Below, in pieces: positions 48,001 through 56,317 of a stretch of 64,000 bases of DNA. Where the stretch lies: NCBI GenBank assembly GCA_028622995.1, contig JAJQJQ010000004.1, positions 8,804,001-8,868,000 of the forward strand. The letters run 5' to 3'. A program made the translations under genes and the position numbers. Numbering within the stretch: the first letter of the stretch is position 1; the number at the start of each line of letters is the position of its first letter. Under the pieces are notes generated by a model. That model made no database searches, had not been told where the DNA came from, and was given only the letters and a program-made list of their open reading frames with translations. The stretch comes from Panagrolaimus kolymaensis (Eukaryota; Nematoda; Chromadorea; Rhabditida; Panagrolaimidae).

Positions 48001-48925
48001 TGCTTCAATAAAATCATGGGATAAATTCCAAAATGCTCGACAACAAAACCTCGAACAAAATATGAGAGTAAATTCGAATGAGCTTGCATTCATCGAAGAA
48101 TTAAAACTTATTGGAAATGGCGATAAATCATTATATATTAAAGGGACTGATTCCATCACTGTTGATGCAGCCATTACTGTTAAAAACGAAGCTGATTTGA
48201 TTAATTTTTGTTATGAACCAGGGTGGTTGCAAAATCCACAAAAGTACGCAAAGGAACTTTGTGGAAGTGCCATTCTCGCTCCACTAAATACAGTTCAGCA
48301 AAGGATAAATAAGGTAATTTTATCAAAACTAACAGGTTCTCAACAAACTTTTTCAAGTATCGATACATTATTATCAGATAAAGAAAAATATTGTCCTCTC
48401 GAAGAAAATGACGATGATTACAGTGTCGAAAAAATGCATAGGATTGAAACAGCAGGTATGCCTCCTCATGAATTAAATCTAAAAGTTGGAGCAATTGTTA
48501 TGCTGATTAGAAATTTATCAATTTTCACAGGCCTTTGTAATGGGACAAGAATGCAAATTGTTGAAATGAATAAAGACTTTTTAAAATGCAAAATTTTAAC
48601 AGGACCAGCATCTAAATCAGATGAAGTCGTTTATATTCCACGAGTCAAATTCGAGTATGGCAATTGTGAAGCTGAACCTGATATACATTTTATCCGAACT
48701 CAATTTCCAATTAAGTTAGCTTTTGCTATGACTATTAATAAAGCTCAAGGCCAAACTTTAGAAAGAGTTGGATTGTATTTTAGAACAAGCGAATGCTTTT
48801 CTCATGGCCAACTTTACACTGCTCTGTCCAGAGTCAGAACAAAAGACTCTATCAGAATTTTTACTGCAGTTCCAGATAAACCAACAGTTAAAAATATTGT
48901 TTGGCAAAACCTTTTAAATATGTAA
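42065..48925 (+). CDS. Helitron Rep/helicase transposase with two N-terminal Ulp1-like domains
   Basis: Single open frame of 2286 residues. Residues about 80-200: C48/Ulp1-like cysteine protease with His109-Trp, Asp126, Gln168 and Cys174. Residues about 400-495: second Ulp1-like domain keeping His419-Trp and Cys483 but with no Asp or Gln at the expected places. AT-hook-like G-G-R-P-S-K-K near 629-635; Cys/His cluster (705-759). Helitron N-terminal region around P-L-L-F-P-H-G (997-1003). HUH nuclease: F-T-G-N-P-N-W (1196-1202), His1261-Leu-His1263, tyrosine pair Tyr1488/Tyr1492 before K-G-G. PIF1-like helicase: Walker A at 1844-1851, D-E near 1924, G-D-W-K-Q-L, and C-terminal motifs with N-K-A-Q-G-Q-T and Y-T-A-L-S-R-V. 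It should nick and unwind DNA for rolling-circle transposition. A charged insert (about 1352-1420) flanked by two E-Y-x-R-L-P-P-K sequences lies inside the Rep domain. Confidence 0.95.
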   Translation: MDLSIEERSQLSKGLNSGTIENLNPDELMSGDAVSLFFGSLTYETHQKVLSVDSMFAGHQFQNGPKQDTHRAHHLLKGKPFVEDYEYILIPVCYYSQTKVKNAYDKKGHWVLGIYFKATKTLYYLDPYGAKSIPTHVRRIMLNAINTIGPKNTKLKPKVIIFDKHNIQTDSISCGFLICFYGQSFIRLGLENLIEENFNLNYYKNYVILRLKELFIAPVINLNSDDDVQAIISSSSDDESIATKKSKTETPSFGIKSLSLKTPNKSNKALFNTNVTPLRNKPQKRLHDGNIKQIATNEEPMEMDEVNVTSNYAVNNSLAFDFADIDMQDLQAPLTSGLLKTIKENRWISDIVVAKEIVREIIDEHEEKRLLVFPSVWYDYATFDNWSSDTNMPNRVPTFPKFSSTFEHAIIPINIGSTHWAFGILNKARKECTYFCTKKWNLSDPYFKKLKTICFLLCGAECRIITPPKDSFKYQLPHDSSNCGPLICMLIKRYFTNEPMDFDDTEVVAWRTNVYNYYKQFIPIESEEETIAISENGDSLQEISADHKNDMSSRNNTNSNISLTSDSMNVDIESYEDFYKNRKKRDTPLERKRYEEYKNSFQIISHKNKDTDTSINFESGNINVTKNKGGRPSKKQVKNRYSSTKVIINQTKDNVKVVMSSELTKSQKQMPPPQLGTTYDEVTNKRRSSRLAKKLRKLKDITPQCHHTGKIHKEGCAAESVNHKVEYFDVGDFTYRCKFCGRWMSKYEAETPSQANKCCADGKIDLSETHDILQNKIPYVLQHMLDPYKIEYNDELVKKSRAYNSEVAFASISTDGRVPPLPTRGPPVVRLNGNIEHLASDLLPPEGKRPAFGQIYVLDLEDAENIRAEAAKEKELDEGILNQLHKMLNDYNSLAKLYKSGSERMNEEIEKARAENKEIPKFRIIIVDAREDKDFTAHDPSIHPHRAEKPQNELVGMIWVNDDGEPPEFKGVWLHGKEGAIHNMPYYSPNIDPLCYPLLFPHGNQMYHNAIPLVNNDTTIQSEKSKKNLMNDDIDIPDNERDDYINGGDDDVQEEFEESVKELEGFRKGFGRKYVSRKQFYRYFMFPRDKKGFKQSHWLYSKGALAEAYIIDAVCRAEKCELETAKRKIEQSKKRSATKAELRQYIEKKVLKGKKLGKLFTIPATFKGGRKHMQKAYSNIMTIIDNTDLPSYFVTFTGNPNWPEIQRNKFHKNEKSRFDLKCRVFLAKAQEFLDDLFKRNVLGKVQGYHVVMEFQKRGMPHLHAILIMQEKVTVEDIDNYISARIPDLPDEKDKSEEAEQQRRYHEIIMRNNIHYCNENSGCQIDGVCSKGYKKPYSNTTIIHQHKPAEYERLPPKSSINKKADETEKSDLPNEKGENQAKNQNENAKNVENNEDEMEELDFQDEPRKDFDEETFVEYRRLPPKPKDVTIDDMNEHLFGNTYMKEIKKNVFVQIDDAHIVPHNKFLSLKYDCHINVECTVGQTGSPKYTCKYTTKGGDVVYIKKQRIKINENGEEVVDYDEGEVHINARIMTSCEALMRLLCTWIFKQSHIVEALQIHLEGQENVVFEEGAEEQAANKPTKTQLTSLFELCNNDPDACQYTYKDIPYHYWFNKQSKSWIKRERTPTNFFVRIHHVSPREAELYALRILLMNVKGPKSFKDLRTVDGVEYPTFLSTAQALGLWENDDIHFRVIQDAINEMRNQRQKRHFFAMVIAFNQPGNPDKFLDKFLDELFLGYGEDPNKNREQRRRKALNYLEYIFEKIGTSCRRLGFNVPDNFEENCHSKEAENDYEAPDDLPFVNGKKLTIQEYADAQKAKLNNDQTKAFDEIWNAIENKNGGFYFLQGSGGTGKTFLYNTLITFCQAHGYKVQSCASTGIAATLLKGGMTAHSAFFIPKELDPDSSLNIGAHTKKGEYFKDLNLVIIDEVSMLHKDCMNYIDRILKDLRNNQQLFGNTVVLIGGDWKQLTPVVPRGSEMAIINASIKSWDKFQNARQQNLEQNMRVNSNELAFIEELKLIGNGDKSLYIKGTDSITVDAAITVKNEADLINFCYEPGWLQNPQKYAKELCGSAILAPLNTVQQRINKVILSKLTGSQQTFSSIDTLLSDKEKYCPLEENDDDYSVEKMHRIETAGMPPHELNLKVGAIVMLIRNLSIFTGLCNGTRMQIVEMNKDFLKCKILTGPASKSDEVVYIPRVKFEYGNCEAEPDIHFIRTQFPIKLAFAMTINKAQGQTLERVGLYFRTSECFSHGQLYTALSRVRTKDSIRIFTAVPDKPTVKNIVWQNLLNM

Positions 48926-49100
48926 AAGCAAAACTACATATGTTGTTGCACATTTTTTATTATGTTTTTTTTATATATTTTTTTTTTCAAAAAAAAAAAC
49001 TCCACTGTATTCGGAAACCTTGACGTGGTAGAGGAGCAGAAACGCTTTTGGAATTTATAAAAGTAGGCTAATATCCGAAATTTATAATTATCTACTTCTC

Positions 49101-49345
49101 TTTTTTTGGGAAATAGAAAAATGATTTTCCAGAAGGTTTACCGTAATCTTTTTGTCAAAAGTAAAGCTTTTAACACGATTGCACGAAACCAAAAGAAAAT
49201 ACAGTAGAACCTTCTGGAAAAATCTTTTTTTTTTTGTCGCAAAGTTTAGATATTGCTTTGTTTATTTTTTTCAACTTTTTTGCCGCGTTGCTCTTTTTTT
49301 TATTTTATCGTTTTTTTGCTATAGTTCTCAATAATTGTACTTTTA
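49101..49345 (+). promoter_or_regulatory. heat-shock-element promoter, copy 2 (second Helitron gene)
   Basis: Diverged duplicate of 39,204-39,425 placed 45 bp before the second gene's ATG. Sites: TTCCAGAAGGTTT (49,127-49,139) and AGAACCTTCTGGAAA (49,206-49,220), with the same central CACGATTGCACGAAACC. The HSE and centre are identical in both copies while the flanks differ, which suggests constraint. Confidence 0.7.
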
Positions 49346-49387
49346 TTTTTTAGTTTTATCATTGATACCTGAAGTATTGCATCTAAA

Positions 49388-50146
49388 ATGGATCAACGTA
49401 CTGAACAGGAAAAGCAACGTCAAGCTGCATATCAACAATCTCAAATGGGTTTTCAACCACCTCAACAAACAACTTTTTTTACTTATCCATCAACTTCATC
49501 ATATGGTCAACTTCCTTTAGGATTTTATGCTGCTTATCCACCAACTCAAGATTCATCTCAACTTAATGATAATCGACAAAACCAAATCTTCTTTGCTCCT
49601 CCAGGAATTCATCGTCCTTTTCAAGCTCAACTTCAACACCATACTCAATCTTCATCTCAAATTAATGATACTCGACAGAACCAACCCTTCTTTGCTCCAT
49701 CAGGAATTCATGCTCCTATTCAAGCTCAACTTCAAAACCATACTCAATCTCATGATAAACTTCAAGAACAACTTTCACATCAACAAGAATCTTCTCAAAA
49801 TGAAAGACATAAGTCAAAATCACCTGAAATTCGTCGTCAAAAGGTATCTAAAGAAGAAAGCTCAAAACGTAAAGAAGATAAAACAGATAAGAATCGTGAA
49901 ATGCATCGTGGCGGATATCATGGTAGAGGTGGATTTCCTGGACGCATGGCTCCATATCCAGAACCAAGAACAAAGAGAACTCGAAGTTCTGATGTAAATG
50001 AAGCTGTTAAAGTTCCACATTTACTTTGGTCTGATGTCTTTCAAATGTTCGAGCCAAGAGGGAATCACCTAGAGTTGAAGGATTATGGTTTATGGAAGAA
50101 ATTTAGTAACGACTTCAAAAAGTTCATGAAGAATAAGAACGATTAA
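49388..50146 (+). CDS. Helitron-encoded Gln-rich, Arg-Gly-containing protein
   Basis: Intact 252-residue frame inside the Helitron, between the helicase gene and the 3' end. Residues 1-50 are Gln/Pro/Tyr rich. Residues 56-88 and 89-121 are two copies of a 33-residue repeat (S-S-Q-x-N-D-x-R-Q-N-Q-x-F-F-A-P). Residues 135-170 are highly charged and basic; 173-187 hold R-G-G-Y-H-G-R-G-G-F-P-G-R. The last 40 residues (H-L-L-W-S-D-V-F-Q-M-F onwards) look folded. Composition suggests an RNA- or single-stranded-DNA-binding, largely disordered accessory protein, possibly helping transposition. I recognise no known family. It shares its upstream region with the helicase gene, implying co-expression. 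Confidence 0.8.
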   Translation: MDQRTEQEKQRQAAYQQSQMGFQPPQQTTFFTYPSTSSYGQLPLGFYAAYPPTQDSSQLNDNRQNQIFFAPPGIHRPFQAQLQHHTQSSSQINDTRQNQPFFAPSGIHAPIQAQLQNHTQSHDKLQEQLSHQQESSQNERHKSKSPEIRRQKVSKEESSKRKEDKTDKNREMHRGGYHGRGGFPGRMAPYPEPRTKRTRSSDVNEAVKVPHLLWSDVFQMFEPRGNHLELKDYGLWKKFSNDFKKFMKNKND

Positions 50147-50538
50147 TATTCATCATTGTATTGTTTTTTCTTTTTTATTCTTTCATTGTAATGCTTTATT
50201 TTTTGTTGTTTTTCCATTGTTTGTTGTTGATTTTGTGGCTTTTTTCTTTTTTGTTGTTAATTTCTTTTAAATTGATTTTACATTGTGTTTTCATCTATGA
50301 ATAAAAAATTTCTTTGTTAAAACTTATGTTAAGGTAATAAACAATCACAGAGGAAAAATTTGCATTTAGGCATGATTAGTTTTCCCAAATATGCCAGGGA
50401 AATTTACGAAATTTTTATAAAACTTTTCATCCAGAAAAAGAAAAACTAAGTTTAAAAAAAAGTTTTATAAAGTTATAAACTTTTTTTCGCTCAACTCTAA
50501 AAAGAAGGCTTTTTTTGAAAAGCTAGACCCAGACGTTA

Positions 50539-50595
50539 ATCGCGAAGCGATTTATGTTCAAAGCCCACAGCCTAACTATTGATCGGTTCTCCTAG
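50539..50595 (+). terminator. Helitron 3' terminus with subterminal hairpin
   Basis: Palindrome AATCGCGAAGCGATT then about 40 bp and CGGTTCTCCTAG at the element end, followed by host T. CTRR ends with a nearby hairpin are the rolling-circle termination signal of Helitrons. Confidence 0.8.
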
Positions 50596-50803
50596 TTTGT
50601 CAATTTGATAAAAAAGGGGAACAACAAAGCTAATAAAAATAAATAAGAACCATTGAAATAAAAAAATTCTGTAAAAATTATTAAATGTTTCTAAAATAAT
50701 TCAAAAATTAACTTTCTAAATATTAAAAAAAATTTATTTTCCAATATAAAGAAAGCTAATAAATTGTTAAAAAAAACAAAAAAACATTAGAATATTTTAA
50801 TTT

Positions 50804-52295
50804 TTATACCGCCATTGAAGCTTCTGCAGAAATAGCATCTTCAGTTGGATGTTCAATCAATGAAGCATCACCCGAAAATTTAACATTTCCACCAGATCCA
50901 TTTTCTGTATTAGTTGATTCATCAATTTTCATAACCGAATTTGTTTCTTCATGAAGCGGTAATTGTTGTTGCACATTTTTTTGTGGTACAATAGTTTCTG
51001 GAAAAGTTCCACTTTCAACCAAACTTTCTGATGGAAGAATGGATTCTCCACCTTCGATTGTTTCATGCAAAGCAATATTTGATAAAACAATTGGAATTAA
51101 AATTTCTTGATGTTTTTCAAGAGTTCCAATAAAATTAATTTTAACAAAAATTAAATAATTATATGTGATTATTGGACACGAAGTGATACTCGGCAAAATT
51201 GCATTGGCTTTAAGATTTTGATGAAATGTTGCGATATTTCCAACGGGGATCTAAAAAAAATAAATAACCTTAAAATCTCAAATAAAAAATTCAAAACACA
51301 AATTTATTTTATTTTAGGGTTTAGAAAATAATCGCGTTAAGACTTTTAAACATACCGAAAATGGAGTTTTGACATATTCTATTTCACCTTCAAATGCATC
51401 CGTGATAGCTGCCAGACCATCCGAGGATGAGGAAGAAGATGATGAGATTGGTTTTCCAGTGAAAGTTGAAGCCCAACGAATTCCAGCTTCAATGGATTCA
51501 ATTTCTTGAGAAGAAAAATTTGATATTTCCATGTTTAATGGAATCGAACCATTAAGGCTGTAAATTCGATGGGGAATTGTTGCCTGAAAAAAAAAATATA
51601 GCTTTTATTGTTAATTAATTTTCTTTTGCTCTTAAATTCTAATAATAAAAATTTAAGCTACGATTTTCGTTGCGCATGATCATGTTTTTATTCAACAGAA
51701 AATTCCCTCGAAAAAAGTCAAATTGTTACGGCGATGAATAAATTCCAAGGCAGTTTTTTATGAAAAAATAAACAAAACTTATTTAATAGTATTGTATAAA
51801 AAAAGCAAAACTTACAGTTATATTAACGCCATTAACCGCTGTGGTACAAATAACCGGGCAATTAGTTGTGATATATGCCATAGGACTAATCGTAATCAAA
51901 GTTTCTGTTCCCAAATCATTATTGCCTCCAGTTTCCACGCAAGCTAAAAGTTTATAATAAATACTTCCATTTTCTCCCATAAAACTTGGAGGACATTCTT
52001 CAGGAATAATAAATTTAAAGCGAAAATCATGTTTTCCAGCTGAAAGTTTTTGGTTGTCAATTTGGGACCATAAAATAAAATCCTTTTCAATTATTATTTC
52101 TTCATTCGCAAACATTTCATTTTCATGAATATTTTGTTGTCGAAAAAATTTAACTTCAGCTTTTCCAATTAATTTTATTGAAATATTTTTAACTTTCATG
52201 GAATCCACTGATTCGAAGGTTACTTGTCCATTTACAGGAGAAAGGGGATAAAAGGTGGCGGATGGTTCATCCAGAACGAGATGGAGATTAGACAT
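50804..52295 (-). CDS. arrestin-domain-containing protein (alpha-arrestin)
   Basis: Three exons, complement of 51816-52295, 51356-51583 and 50804-51250; 384 residues, all junctions in phase 0. Exon 1 is the arrestin N domain: L-V-L-D-E, F-Y-P-L-S-P-V-N-G-Q-V, I-S-I-K-L-I-G-K-A-E-V, and a F-R-F-K-F-I-I-P-E-E-C-P-P-S-F stretch typical of alpha-arrestins. Exons 2-3 carry the C domain, with a Ser-run loop in exon 2. The C-terminal tail (about 80 residues) is acidic and Ser-rich; I find no PPxY motif, so recruitment of NEDD4-type ligases by that route is not supported. A T-rich TAG (52,302-52,304) just before the ATG suggests trans-splicing. Nematodes have many such genes, so no ortholog is named. 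Confidence 0.85.
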
Positions 52296-55200
52296 TTTTT
52301 TCTATAAAAAAATTTTATATTATAAAATTAATAAAAATTTTGGGGTTAAAATAGTTTTAAGAAAATAAACAAAAATATTTTTGTGTGTTTTTATTTTGCT
52401 TTTATAGATTTTTCCAAAATTTTAGCAAAATCACGTGATGGATGATTCTTGGCTTATCAACAAAAAAAAATGAGTGAAAAGCACCATCCAAAAAAATAAT
52501 GCTTGTTTATTGTTTGTTGTTTAGTTTTTTTATAAGCACTGATGATGATGAAAAGCATTTTTTTTTATCAATACGCAGTTTATTGACCAAAGATGTTTAT
52601 TGGTTATTGAAATTTCTTAGAAAAAAAAATATAACGATTAATTTTTTTTTGTTTTTACATGGGAGTTATGAAAATCAGTTTAAAATAAACATAAATAAAA
52701 TTGTAGTTGCAGTTTTATAAACGAAAATATTAATTATTATTAACCCCTTTAAATCATGTTATGCAGTTTTATAAATAAAAAATTTTAAAAGTTTAATGAA
52801 TTTCTTATATTATTTTTTAATTTTTATTTTTTATTATTCCCAAATACTTATTTGATCGCAGTTTATTTTTAAATCTTTTAAAATATAAAAAACTTATTCA
52901 GTTTATTAATGAAGTTTGAATAAAATTAAATTTCCAAATTGGTATTCATTTTTTATAAACACAAAAAAAGTTTTTTGTTGCATTTTGCCGTTGGTGCATA
53001 TTTTTTTTCTCTGCAAACCATTCTTATTGAATTCAGTTAAAATTTTCGGATAACTTTCACATATTCAGTTATTATTTTTATTGTTGCTACAGTAAAAAAA
53101 AAATGAAACAAAATTTATTAAATAAGCAGTTTTGTGTACAAAAAATAAAATATGTGTATTAAAAAAGTTTGTGCAAAAAATATACCAAATTTTGCGCAGT
53201 TTTGAAACATAGAATAAAAATCATTCTAATGTCATAAAAACTTATCCCAGTTTTTAATTTAATAAAACAAAATGGTTTGACTCAGTTTAATTTAAAATCC
53301 CTAATATTATACATTTTTAGCGTTTATTTACGTTTATAATGGTACAGTTTAAAAAAAGAAAAGAAAAAACAATGCGTACAAAAATATTTGTGACTATTTT
53401 TTTCTAAAATATCAAAACAGCCGAAACAATTTTTTCAAAGCAAAAATGGCTAACACAGTTTTAAAAAAAATAAAGAAGCAAAAAAAATTCGCTTTCATAA
53501 TTTTTGAAAGCAATAAAAGTTTCAATCGAAAGATAACAATACCAAACAGTTTAAATAAATCTTTTTTATAATAACAAAAAATTTAATTATTCTCAAATTA
53601 TGTTCAGAAACAGTTTAATTAAAACATATTGGAAATTTCTTTGTTTTCATATGTATGTATTGAATAACCGTCGAATATGCAATTGGTCAGTTTAAAATCT
53701 TTCTAATTTAATTTTATTGATATGTCACAAGGGGATTAGCAAATCAATCGGCATGCCTCTGAAAAACAAGGTCCTCAGTTAAAACAATTAAAAATAAAAA
53801 TAATCTTTTTGAATATTTTAGATTAAAATTTGTTGAGAAAAAAATGGATCAGCTTTCAACCGACGACAATACCCCTATTTTTATTATCGTTTAGAATTTT
53901 ACATTTCATTTAAAAAATTTTAATGTTTATTTTGCAATCCAGGAATTTTGATGACACAGTTTAAAAAAATTTGAATAAAAATTTTTAAAATAAATATATT
54001 TTCTAAAATTATTTCTTTTCCTCTTGTTTTGAAAAAAAACTTAAAGTGTCAGTTTTATGAAAAAAAATTTTTATTTAAAAACAGATGGTTATCATGTTTT
54101 GATATTTTAACGAATGAAAAGAGAACAAGAAGAATTTTTCAAAGTTCTCAGTTTTAAAAAAAAATTACCTCAATGAGGCTTACAGTTAAATGGCCTTATT
54201 CTTATCAAGAACCCAAAATTGCAGTTATATATTTTTTTTTTAAATTTAAAAATTACAAGAATTTTTTAATGTTGGTGTTCAAAGACAAAAACAAAAGATT
54301 AAACAAAACTGTTCAGTTTTAAAAAAATTATTAAAAATCCTCAAAAGAAAAGGAAAAATAAAAATATTTATTTAAGCGAATGTAAAGTCAATTTTTTAAT
54401 GTTCAATAGGAAAATTTTACAAAATTCAGTTTTGTATTCCGTTTCCTTATTTTTTTTTATATCAATGCAGTTTAAGAAAAAAAATCAATTTAATTTCAAA
54501 AATTTTTTACTTTCTAATCAAAAAAAACTTCAAGCGACGATAACAACGAATAAAAAAATAAAAACAAGTTAAATGTTTAAAAAAAGTTTAATTCAGTTAA
54601 TAACCTGCAGGGTTTATCTATCAAAAAATATATGAATTTAACTATGCAGTTTTAATTAAAATTAAATATTTAAAATGGTGATTGATTTTTATGTGTCACG
54701 AATAAAAACATTTTTTTATCCTTTTTTCGTTAAAATAAAGTTTTTTTCTGGAAAATATTCTAAAAATATTCAGTTAAGCTTTTGGATAGCTTCCATTTAC
54801 TCAGTTTATCCCATTTACCCTTGTGGAAAAAAACGAAGCAAATATTATTCTGAAACAGTTTTGTGCAAAAAATTATATAATTATGTATTAATAAAATTTT
54901 TGTTAAAAATTACGATGAAATTGTCAATGAAAAGCCCTTACTCGCTCACGCTTCTGCAGTTTTTAGCACAGTTTTTAAAAAAAAGAAGAAGAAAAATCTC
55001 AAGAATTTTTAGCTGTAAAAATTTAGGAAATTAAAAAATATTTCCGCCGGACATTCATTCAGAATTTCAGTTTAATATAAAATTAAAAATAAAAGGTTTT
55101 GTTTATAATAAATAAAGTTTTATCATTCTCAACACTGTTCAATTACAGTTTAATTTAAAAAAAATATTAAGAATTATTACTATTCATATTGTCTAACTAT

Positions 55201-56317
55201 GCGAATGCAAGTGGTCAGTTAAAAAAATAAAATAAAGCTTTTATAAAGATTTTCTCTGATGCGATATCAACTTTACAGTTTAGTATTATTTTTTAAATGC
55301 CTAAACACATCATCAAGGATCAGTTTAAAATTCATCTAACTTAATTTAGTTGATGCGTCTTTAGGTGATTAGTAAATTTATCGCCGTGCCACACCACCTC
55401 AAAAGTTCCCAGTTAAAATCCATAAAAATTTAAAATTAATTAATACCTTCGAAATTTTTAAACTTAAAATTTTCCACAAAAAAAGAAAAGCAACAGTTTA
55501 TTTACCACCGAGGTTATCCATATTTTTACAAACACATTCAGTTCAAATTTGGTTAAAAAATAATTTAATATTCATTCTCCATACAAAAAAATTTAACTCC
55601 TGTCAGTTTTTTTAAAATAATAAATATTCTTAAAATAAACATTATTTCAAACATTTTGATTTATGATCTTGTTTGAAAATAGACCTTGAACACAGTTTTT
55701 TTTTGAAAATAAAATAAACATAGCCTCTTTTCAATGATATCAAAACATATGTCTAAAAACAAATGTTCATTTTATTTTGATATTTAAAAAATTAAGAGAT
55801 TGTATCAAAGGTAACAGTTTGACTAAAAATTATTCCCTGCGCTATATGTTTTGCAGTTTAAATGCAAATTTCCCTTCAAAGAATCTTAAATTACAATAAT
55901 AAATTTTTTTTATTAATATTAAAAATTACAAAAGTTTTTTGTTTTATGTGATGTAAATATTATTTTTGTGTACGACGACGACAAAAACAATCACGAACAT
56001 CATTACCTCACAGTTTTATTAAAATAAATCATAATTCAAAATTGTCAAAAATGAAAATTAAAGAAAAATTATTTATAAAAGCGTATGTGAAGTAAATTAT
56101 TTTTGGTATTCGATAATGATTTTATGAAAGAACCCAGTTTATATGCTCCGGTTCAACATTGTGCCTTCACAGTTTAAGAAAAAATTGCCTTTAATTTTGT
56201 AAGCATTTATTTTATTTTTCAAAATTAAAAAAAACAGATAAATACAAAATAACATTTCTAATGACGAAAACAACAACGATTAAAAAAATAAAAACAAAAA
56301 GTAAAAATTTAATACAG
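52296..56317. repeat. intergenic with an old tandem duplication
   Basis: Two segments, about 53,650-54,625 and 55,200-56,340, align loosely by eye. CAGTTTAAAATC-TTCTAA near 53,690 matches CAGTTTAAAAT-TCATCTAA near 55,322. GGGGATTAGCAAATCAATCG matches GTGATTAGTAAATTTATCG. CAGTTAATAACCTGCAGG at 54,595 matches the same string at 56,315, which covers the stop codon of the transferase gene. The copy is far diverged and non-coding. A 119-codon open frame at 54,675-55,034 is not convincing. Confidence 0.5.

Larger units (their letters stand above)
38740..50595 (+). mobile_element. autonomous Helitron, 11.9 kb
   Basis: Begins TTATAATATG directly after CTAG of copy 3. Its 5' end shares GTAGTTAGCAG and CCGGCCGATTGTTTGA with the short copies, and its 3' end is CGGTTCTCCTAG followed by T. 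A perfect stem AATCGC-GAA-GCGATT (50,539-50,553) lies about 42 bp before the end, where Helitrons carry a terminator hairpin. Order inside: tRNA-like boxes, heat-shock-element promoter, 2.3-kb minisatellite, Rep/helicase gene, second copy of the promoter, 252-residue gene. The coding frame is completely open, so the element may be active or recently active. Confidence 0.9.

Noticed and set aside
39204..49345. LTR pair of a retrotransposon
   Set aside because: The direct repeats flank a Helitron transposase, not gag-pol. They lie upstream of two genes inside the element and lack TG...CA ends and target duplications.
54675..55034. 119-codon open frame on +
   Set aside because: Contains several CAGTT motifs and a composition like the surrounding intergenic DNA; no domain.
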